Shown: positions 58,452 to 64,000 of the stretch, one piece after another
Layout: each line of letters starts with the position of its first letter
How positions within the stretch are numbered: position 1 is the stretch's first letter
Assembly: GCF_040096205.1 (NCBI RefSeq)
Contig: NZ_JBBMFD010000010.1
Span: 14,005 to 78,004 of the forward strand
Origin: Solibaculum_A intestinale
GTDB lineage: Bacteria; Bacillota; Clostridia; Oscillospirales; Acutalibacteraceae
DNA length: 64,000 bases
Direction of reading: 5' to 3'
Notes under the pieces: generated by a model
The model's database searches: none
Seen by the model: only the letters and a program-made list of their open reading frames with translations
Told to the model about the DNA's origin: nothing
Position numbers and translations under genes: made by a program

Positions 58452-59789
58452 TTATATATGCTCGGCCACTTGCCGGGAGCTGGCGGGGGGCTTTCCCTCC
58501 CGGCCGGCCCGGTAGATGGGCAGGTAAACCTCCTTATCCCGGATGACGCAGCCGGAGGTACCGCCGTCGCGCATGATCTCGGTGCATTTGCTGCAGGCGA
58601 TGCAGCACTTTTCCCGTTTCATGCCTCCCTGTTCCAGCAGATCCGCGGCAAAGTCCGGATAGGCTAGGGCCTGCCGGCCGAACCCGGCCAGGTCAAACCA
58701 GCCGTCCTTCACCCCGCCGGCCGCCGCCAGCGAGCCAAATTCCCGCAGCCAGCTCAGCGCGCTGCACAGGAAGGCCGTATCCGGGCAGGCCTCCTTCAAT
58801 TCCTTCACCGCCGCGAGCATCTTGCTCACGTAAATCAGAGGATGCACCGGCGGGCGGTAAAACCCGATGTCGTACGGGCGGTTGACGTGGGGGTTATAAT
58901 AGGGGTTCCCGGCGGTGATGTCGATGAGCTCCACACCCAGAGCGCGCAGCCGCCGTACCAGCTCTTTGGTTTCGGTCAAGTCGGGGGTGCGGAAGTCCTC
59001 TTTTTTCACACCGAAGCCGTAAGGGTCCGGGATTTCATCGAAGGCATTGAGACGCACTGTGACCGGGATTCTCGCTTCCTCCTTGACCCGGCGCACCGTA
59101 GTCAGAAGCATCCGGCTGCGGCCCTCAAAGTCTCCGCCGTACTTGCCCGGCCGGGTTTTCGCCCCCATCAGCTCGGCAAATAGGTACCCGTGGCAGCATT
59201 TCACGTCCACCGCGTCGAACCCCGCCTCCTTCGCCTGCCTGGCCCCTTCCACAAAGGCGTCCTGCAAAGCGTCCAGTTCCTCGTCGGTGATGATCTTGTA
59301 GGTCTGTCCCGGCCGGTCCAAATAAGGGTTTTTCGCCGCGATGACGGGCTGCGGCTTGGAATACCGCCCCGAATGGGTCAGCTGCAGCACGGTGAAAGGA
59401 ACCGGATGCCCCGCTCCTCTGGCCGTGTCTGCAATCTGCGCCTGTAAGGTGGCCATGGCCGGGGCCGTGTCCCGGTTGATGCAAAGCTGGCGGGGATTCG
59501 CCCGCCCGTTCGGGTCCACCGCCGCCGCTTCCAGCCAAATGAGGCCTGCGCCTCCCGCTGCAAACCGGCGGTACCGGCGCATCGTCAGCTCGCCCGGGCG
59601 GCCGTCCGCCGTACCGTCGCAGCCCTCCATGGGCTGAATGCAAAGGCGGTTTGGAATCTCCCTGCCGTAGACGGCAAGCGGCGCCTTGAGCGAAGACAGA
59701 TCCTTGGAAAAGGGAAGCGTTACGCCGCAGGCTGCGCAGGCGGCGGTCAGCTCCTCTAACGTGTGATAGGAAAAAGGTTGGTGCTCCAT
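58452..59789 (-). CDS. NADH:flavin oxidoreductase (old yellow enzyme family)
   Basis: A 445-residue enzyme with the OYE TIM barrel: NRLCIQPMEGCDG near residue 47, LQLTHSGRYSKP (flavin/substrate His region), DAVDVKCCHGYLFAELMGAK, and a C-terminal Cys group KCCIACSKC with a further Cys about 11 residues on, which could hold a [4Fe-4S] cluster as in the enoate reductases/BaiCD. It is shorter than the full 660-residue form: the C-terminal NAD/FAD domain is missing. It would reduce an activated C=C bond. GGAGG eight bases before the ATG. Last gene of the GH25-prmA operon. Confidence 0.88.
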   Translation of the reverse strand: MEHQPFSYHTLEELTAACAACGVTLPFSKDLSSLKAPLAVYGREIPNRLCIQPMEGCDGTADGRPGELTMRRYRRFAAGGAGLIWLEAAAVDPNGRANPRQLCINRDTAPAMATLQAQIADTARGAGHPVPFTVLQLTHSGRYSKPQPVIAAKNPYLDRPGQTYKIITDEELDALQDAFVEGARQAKEAGFDAVDVKCCHGYLFAELMGAKTRPGKYGGDFEGRSRMLLTTVRRVKEEARIPVTVRLNAFDEIPDPYGFGVKKEDFRTPDLTETKELVRRLRALGVELIDITAGNPYYNPHVNRPYDIGFYRPPVHPLIYVSKMLAAVKELKEACPDTAFLCSALSWLREFGSLAAAGGVKDGWFDLAGFGRQALAYPDFAADLLEQGGMKREKCCIACSKCTEIMRDGGTSGCVIRDKEVYLPIYRAGREGKPPASSRQVAEHI

Positions 59790-59823
59790 AGTGAAAACCT
59801 CCTGGGTTGTGTGTTACAAGGCG

Positions 59824-60753
59824 TCAGCCCTCTTTGCGCTTGCAGGCAAAACAGAGCCAGCCGCCGTCTTCCATCCGGTCTACCACCGCAAAGCCGTTTT
59901 CCTCGAATGCGGCGAGTACGTCTGGCTCCCGTGTGTCAATGATGCCCGAGGTGATCCACACGCCGCCGTGCGCCAGATGCCGGTCGATGGAGGAGGACAG
60001 GGAGATGATCGCATCGGCCACGATGTTGGAGACAACCACGGCGAACGTCCCCTGCACCTGGGTCACCAGATCCCCGGCCAGCGCCGTGAAGGCGGGGGGC
60101 TCCATGCCGTTTAGCCGCCCGTTCTCCGCCGCCGTTTTCACCGCCAAGGGGTCGATGTCCACCCCCACGGCCCTCGATGCGCCCAGCAGCAGCCCCGCGA
60201 TGGATAAAATCCCGCTGCCGCAGCCCACGTCCAGCAGCTCGCAGCCGGGGGCAATCACCCGCTCGAGCATGGCAAGGCAGAGACGGGTGGTGTTGTGCCC
60301 GCCGGTGCCGAAGGCGGCGCCCGGGTCGATGCGCAGCACCTTGCGGCCTTTCGTATGGGGTACGTCCTCCCAGAGCGGGCAGATGAGCAGCCGTTCTCCC
60401 ACCGTCAAGGGCTTGAAATACTGCTTCCAGTTGTTGGCCCAGTCCTCCTCCCGGATGGCCGCGGTGTTGAGCGTGTGGGGGATTTTCTCCGCGGTGTACC
60501 GTTCGGTGAGGAATGAGAGGGCTTCAGTGGGGTTTGCCTCAGGCGACAGGTAGATGTGCACAATTGAATGGGTCCGGTCCTTTCGGAGCAGGTCCTCGTC
60601 AATGAGATCAATGTGGGCGATTTCCCGGGCCCCTTCCTCTAAGTCGGAATAATCCTCCAGGTAAAGTCCGTAGGGTACCGTCATCTGCGCGATGTCCGCC
60701 GCCGCGTCGGTGTACCTGGTGGGGACTGTAATGGTGACTTCCGTCCATTCCAT
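59824..60753 (-). CDS. prmA: Ribosomal protein L11 methyltransferase
   Basis: A 309-residue SAM-dependent methyltransferase: N-terminal L11-binding domain (VTITVPTRYTDAAADI), FGTGGHNTTRLCLAMLE, LLDVGCGSGILSIAG (SAM loop near 170) and VVSNIVADAIISL, as in PrmA. It trimethylates lysines of L11. GGAG precedes ATG 60753. Operon with the GH25 lysozyme gene and the OYE enzyme, whose roles look unrelated. Confidence 0.93.
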   Translation of the reverse strand: MEWTEVTITVPTRYTDAAADIAQMTVPYGLYLEDYSDLEEGAREIAHIDLIDEDLLRKDRTHSIVHIYLSPEANPTEALSFLTERYTAEKIPHTLNTAAIREEDWANNWKQYFKPLTVGERLLICPLWEDVPHTKGRKVLRIDPGAAFGTGGHNTTRLCLAMLERVIAPGCELLDVGCGSGILSIAGLLLGASRAVGVDIDPLAVKTAAENGRLNGMEPPAFTALAGDLVTQVQGTFAVVVSNIVADAIISLSSSIDRHLAHGGVWITSGIIDTREPDVLAAFEENGFAVVDRMEDGGWLCFACKRKEG

Positions 60754-60770
60754 AAAAACGACTCCTTTTC

Positions 60771-61514
60771 TTATGGCTGCGCGCCGTAGCGCCTAAATTC
60801 CTCTTCCGTACCGCAAAACACGTTGAGGTCGATGCATTTCTCGTCTCCCTGATAACCGGGAAGACGGCCCTTGTCCGTATACTGCCAGAAGGCGTATTCC
60901 CGCCCGTCCGGCAGGGACGGGGTGAAAAACACGTCTCGGATCCAAATGTCATACTCCTCATAGCCGCCGGCCAGGTACCGCTTGTAAGCCTTTCCGGTGG
61001 AATAGAGGATGGGTTTGACCCCATAGTGCTCGGTAAGCCGGATGAGCAAGGGAACCAGCCGGGCCTCCACCTCCTCCCGGGACGGCGGATTTTGCTCTTT
61101 GTCCCCGTAAAACTCCACGTCCACCACCGGTGGCAGGTCGCCCTCCCGCTTGGGAACCGTTTTTATGAAATGGGCGGCTTGGCTTTCCCCGGAGCTGTCG
61201 AAGCTGAAAAAGTGATAGGCCCCTACCCGCAGGCCGGATGAGCGAGCCTCCACCCAGTTTTCTGCAAACTGGGCGTCGGTAAAGGAACTGCCCTCGGTAG
61301 CCTTCACGAAGGCAAAGGAAAGGTCCTGCCCGGCAAGGACCGGCCAGTCGATTTCCCCCTGATGGGCGGACACGTCCACTCCACGCACGGGAAACTGCTC
61401 TTTGGACGGGCGGTTTGGGAGAAAAATCCCCTCCTGCCAAAGAAGCAAGCAAGCCACCCCCGCCGCCAGCAAGACGGCCGCGCTTACGGCGGCGGTAAAA
61501 ACAGCTTTTCGCAT
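60771..61514 (-). CDS. GH25 family lysozyme, secreted or membrane-anchored
   Basis: A 247-residue protein. Residues about 5-28 are hydrophobic (signal anchor, no clear cleavage site), followed by a GH25 domain: VRGVDVSAHQGEIDW (N-terminal Asp), VKATEGSSF, VVDVEFYG (the catalytic Asp-x-Glu pair near 123), and FWQYTDKG near the end. It cuts the MurNAc-GlcNAc bond of peptidoglycan. ATG 61512-61514 with AGAGG ten bases upstream fits the signal sequence; the frame is open upstream without sites. Confidence 0.9.
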   Translation of the reverse strand: MRKAVFTAAVSAAVLLAAGVACLLLWQEGIFLPNRPSKEQFPVRGVDVSAHQGEIDWPVLAGQDLSFAFVKATEGSSFTDAQFAENWVEARSSGLRVGAYHFFSFDSSGESQAAHFIKTVPKREGDLPPVVDVEFYGDKEQNPPSREEVEARLVPLLIRLTEHYGVKPILYSTGKAYKRYLAGGYEEYDIWIRDVFFTPSLPDGREYAFWQYTDKGRLPGYQGDEKCIDLNVFCGTEEEFRRYGAQP

Positions 61515-61563
61515 CCGTTCACTTCCTCTCGGTTCCCCGCCCTGCGGGAAATTCGCTGCACTT

Positions 61564-61592
61564 ATCATACCATTTTGCATCGGCTTTCTCAA
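61564..61592 (-). promoter_or_regulatory. Promoter of the GH25-prmA-OYE operon
   Basis: Minus strand TTGAGA, 17 bases, TATGAT with a preceding TGG. Confidence 0.6.
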
Positions 61593-61706
61593 CCATGTCC
61601 TTTTCGCGAAATTCGCCTTTCTTTTCGTCTGATTGCCCCTTGCGGCGCATACCCTTAAGTGGAGCAGTTTTTTCACCGCTGCGAATCCAAAGAAGGGGCG
61701 ACTGCC

Positions 61707-62609
61707 ATGCAATCAATTGTGACAAACCATCCGCCGGTTCATCAAACCGTACGCAACTACATCAATACCCTCCACGCCACCTATCCGTTTCTCGAGGAGC
61801 TGCCCTCCGGCCGCAGCGTCTTAGGCCGGGAAATCTTCTGCCTGACTATGGGCAAAGCAAAGGACAAGGTGCTCTATGTGGCCGGTACCCACGGCAGCGA
61901 ATGGCTCACCTGCATGGTGCTGCTGCGTTTTCTCGACCGGCTGTGCGCAGCCTACCAGGACGGGGGCACCATCGCCGGGGTAGATGTGCGCACCGCCCTG
62001 CTGGGACGGGGCTTGGCCTTTGTGCCGTGTTTAAACCCCGACGGGGTGGAAATCGCCCTGCGCGGGTACGACGGGGCGCTGCGCAATTCCTCCTTGGTGC
62101 GCAAATTAAGCGGCGGGGATACCCGCTGCTGGCAGGCCAACGCCAGGGGCGTGGACTTAAACCACAATTTCGACGCCGGCTGGAAAGAGCTGCGAAAGCT
62201 GGAACGGGAGCAGGGCATCTTTGGCCCCGCCTGCCGCCAGTTCGGCGGCAGCTGCCCGGAAAGCGAGCCGGAAACCTGGTGGCTGGCAAAGCTCTGCCGG
62301 GCCCAGCGCTTCCGCCATGCCCTGACGCTGCACAGCCAGGGAGAGGTCATCTACTGGCGGTACGGGGAGCGCACCCCCCAGCGTGCCCGCATGATGGCGA
62401 ACGTACTCGCCAGCGCCAGCGGCTATACCCTCGACGACCCGGACGGCCTGGCCTCCTACGGAGGCTTCAAAGATTGGTTCATCGACGAGTTCGGCCGCCC
62501 GGCCTTTACTATTGAGCTGGGGTACGGGGAAAACCCGCTGCCGGTCTCCGATTTCGAGCCGGTGTACAGCCGTGTGGAGGAAATGCTGCTTCTGGCAGCT
62601 ATGATGTAA
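61707..62609 (+). CDS. M14-family zinc carboxypeptidase
   Basis: A 300-residue metallopeptidase: the HxxE zinc motif in VAGTHGSEWL (residues near 63-66), CLNPDGVEIALRG, VDLNHNFDAGW, the third zinc ligand in LTLHSQGEVIYW and the catalytic Glu in PAFTIELGYG. The layout is that of gamma-D-glutamyl-diaminopimelate peptidases and other bacterial M14 enzymes. No signal peptide, so it acts on cytoplasmic, possibly imported, peptides. ATG 61707 has AAGGGG eight bases upstream; the frame opens earlier at 61659 without a site. Divergent from the GH25 gene, both connected to wall turnover. Confidence 0.92.
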   Translation: MQSIVTNHPPVHQTVRNYINTLHATYPFLEELPSGRSVLGREIFCLTMGKAKDKVLYVAGTHGSEWLTCMVLLRFLDRLCAAYQDGGTIAGVDVRTALLGRGLAFVPCLNPDGVEIALRGYDGALRNSSLVRKLSGGDTRCWQANARGVDLNHNFDAGWKELRKLEREQGIFGPACRQFGGSCPESEPETWWLAKLCRAQRFRHALTLHSQGEVIYWRYGERTPQRARMMANVLASASGYTLDDPDGLASYGGFKDWFIDEFGRPAFTIELGYGENPLPVSDFEPVYSRVEEMLLLAAMM

Positions 62610-62709
62610 GGGAAAGCTTTTCACGTCTTGGATATCATCCGCCTGTTTTAGACGATATTACCAGAAAAGGCGAAAAGAACACGCTGCTTTTGCGTAAGAG
62701 GGAACAATC

Positions 62710-62753
62710 GTTACAAAACTGTAACTTGCACATAGGGGGAATCGCGGTAAAAT
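62710..62753 (+). promoter_or_regulatory. Promoter with an overlapping palindrome before the lipoprotein gene
   Basis: TTGCAC, 16 bases, TAAAAT (62726-62753). The palindrome GTTACAAAACTGTAAC (62710-62725) abuts the -35 box and could be an operator. Confidence 0.5.
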
Positions 62754-62832
62754 AAAGAAAGTATTTTACCCAAGACAGGAAGCGGAATGGTTGCCGCGTC
62801 CCGTGGAGAGGAAAACTGCCGGGAGGTTTCAG

Positions 62833-63537
62833 ATGAAGGGATTTTCCAAAGCAATTGCGCTGCTTTTATGTGTCATATTGGTGCTGGCGGGCCTGTCCGC
62901 CTGCAGCAAACCGGAGCCGGGCGTTTTCTCTGGGCCGTCGGAAGAATCGTCTCTGCCGGGTACCTCTGCGCTGACGGTGAGCAACACCGGCGCCGGCGAA
63001 GAGGTTCCCTCTCCGCCCACCACCGAAACGGCGGGCGCTTTGATGGAGCAGGACCAGGACCTGCTTGACGACATTCAGAGCTTTGTCAATTCCACCTATA
63101 TCGCGGGAAGCAGCTTTGAAAATGATACCCTGCCCGACTCGCGCATGGCTCTTTCCGCCATGTTTTTGTGCCGGGATCTGAAGGAGCTTTCCTATACCGA
63201 AGACGGGCTTGTGAGCATCGACGCAGTTTATTTCGATAAGGCGGTGCTCGACTACTTCGGCCAGCCCATCCGCGATGCCTCTACGCTGACCGACTTTATG
63301 CCTACCTATCAGGACGGGAAATATTACTGGTACCCCACGGGGATGGATTCCTTCTACCAGTTTACTGCCGAGCGCGCCTATGACCTGTCCGGCGGCTACA
63401 TCCGGGTGGAAGGCAAGGCCCAGCAGATGAAGATGGGGGAAAGCGAACCAGCGGACGAAATGGAATGCGTCGTCATCGTGCTGCAAAAGCCGGAATCTCC
63501 CTATGGGTACAATATGATTGCGGAGAAATGCAAATAA
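62833..63537 (+). CDS. Lipoprotein of unknown function
   Basis: A 234-residue lipoprotein: signal peptide (KAIALLLCVILVLAG) with lipobox LSAC, the Cys at residue 24 becoming the lipid anchor. A Ser/Thr/Pro-rich linker (about 30-70) leads to a soluble domain of mixed alpha/beta type, with no known motif and few charged repeats. ATG 62833 has GGAGG six bases upstream. It has its own promoter and a terminator, so it stands alone. Function not recognised; extracytoplasmic binding protein or wall-associated factor is a guess. Confidence 0.85.
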   Translation: MKGFSKAIALLLCVILVLAGLSACSKPEPGVFSGPSEESSLPGTSALTVSNTGAGEEVPSPPTTETAGALMEQDQDLLDDIQSFVNSTYIAGSSFENDTLPDSRMALSAMFLCRDLKELSYTEDGLVSIDAVYFDKAVLDYFGQPIRDASTLTDFMPTYQDGKYYWYPTGMDSFYQFTAERAYDLSGGYIRVEGKAQQMKMGESEPADEMECVVIVLQKPESPYGYNMIAEKCK

Positions 63538-63545
63538 GAAAACCG

Positions 63546-63590
63546 AAAACGCCCGCCGACAGCAAGATTGCTGCCGGACGGGCGTTTTTT
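63546..63590 (+). terminator. Terminator after the lipoprotein gene
   Basis: AAAACGCCCG and CGGGCGTTTT form the outer stem with a second inner stem CAGCA/TGCTG around AGAT; T-run of six. Confidence 0.85.
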
Positions 63591-63626
63591 GGTGAGCGGC
63601 GGAAGAAAGAGGGGCGGCGGGCGGCC

Positions 63627-63790
63627 TTGAAATTGGGAACTTGGGGACCCAGGCCAAACGGCGGCCTGTCGCCGAGTGACTTGTATAGGGATGTAGGCTC
63701 GTTTTCATACGTTGGGCAGGGGCTGCCCAAGGAGCGGACCATTCGGAACCTGTCCGGCGCAGACACAAAGGCAACGCCGCCGGCCTTTTG
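63627..63790 (+). ncRNA. Possible structured non-coding RNA near the window edge
   Basis: There is no gene-like frame here, but several exact stems follow each other: CAGGCC/GGCCTG, CGGCG/CGCCG, TTGGGCAG/CTGCCCAA (8 bp, loop GGG) and a last AAAGGC/GCCTTT followed by TTTTG, which could end a transcript near 63789. No known RNA family was recognised. The rest of the window to 64000 shows no supported gene; a partial gene beyond the edge is possible. Confidence 0.35.
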
Positions 63791-64000
63791 TCCCGCGGTT
63801 ATGCCATTTTTCAGAATGAGTCCGGGTCCGCCGTTCGTCACGGGATCGGCAGGATGGCCTGCCCGGTGTGAAACAAAGGGACAGAAGCGGGTATTATCCA
63901 GGGACCCGGCGCTGTCCATTTGGCGGAATGCTCCATGGGGATAAGGAACAGAGCGGGCCGGTACGGAAAAGAAAAAGGGCCGGACGCCCAAAGCGAGATC

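Overview
The window is about 64 kb of chromosome from a spore-lineage, anaerobic, moderately GC-rich Firmicute. Clostridia of the Oscillospiraceae/Ruminococcaceae type are the best fit. The evidence is strong Shine-Dalgarno sites, sigma-A promoters, an NADH-linked trimeric [FeFe]-hydrogenase operon, a truncated spoIIID, a TnpV/large-serine-recombinase element and two ABC-F proteins. No rRNA, tRNA or CRISPR array was found. Species assignment is inference.

Layout. 1-4.3 kb: a minus-strand ion operon, with a P-type ATPase that resembles the Na+/K+-ATPase class followed by two TrkA (RCK) proteins; the last one runs off the window. 4.35-7.0 kb: a mobile-element remnant (TetR C-terminal fragment, TnpV, a small ORF, a large serine recombinase). 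7.2-26.7 kb: a long plus-strand polysaccharide locus driven by a clear promoter at 7165-7193. It encodes a PglE-like aminotransferase, five glycosyltransferases, an HpcH-type aldolase with a 2-hydroxyacid dehydrogenase, a membrane acyltransferase, Wzy, a hexapeptide acetyltransferase, Wzx, CapE-CapF-CapG (UDP-L-FucNAc synthesis), and, behind a second promoter, a PglD-like acetyltransferase and a second Wzx. No priming phosphoglycosyltransferase or Wzz/tyrosine-kinase gene is present, so those functions must lie elsewhere.

26.8-31.5 kb: housekeeping genes (inactive-looking rhomboid, cysK, a transferred P-loop kinase, proS) plus a spoIIID fragment. 31.5-40.9 kb: a minus-strand operon that appears to make and attach a branched 3,6-dideoxyhexose. 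RfbF, RfbG and RfbH make the CDP-3,6-dideoxy-4-ketohexose; a thiamine-diphosphate enzyme and an NAD(P)-dependent reductase match the YerE/YerF logic of yersiniose; and GtrA, a GtrB-type transferase and a GT-C membrane protein look like the lipid-linked side-chain transfer machinery. A terminator-like RNA structure sits directly before the thiamine-enzyme start codon.

41-64 kb: phosphopantetheinyl transferase; a YkpA-like ABC-F with a degenerate second ATPase site; a small XRE regulator; a decayed copy of the hydrogenase 3' end next to tandem palindromic repeats; the five-gene hydrogenase operon with a Rex-like operator; a flavoprotein/SDR pair; an F420-ligase-like gene; a frameshifted flavin reductase; a HAD phosphatase; an Lsa-type ABC-F resistance gene with a leader peptide and attenuator; a GH25-prmA-OYE operon; an M14 carboxypeptidase; a lipoprotein; and a possible structured RNA near the right edge. 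The strongest leads for new biology are the branched-sugar/Gtr operon, the P2C-like ATPase/RCK operon, the aldolase-dehydrogenase pair inside the polysaccharide locus and the ABC-F leader.
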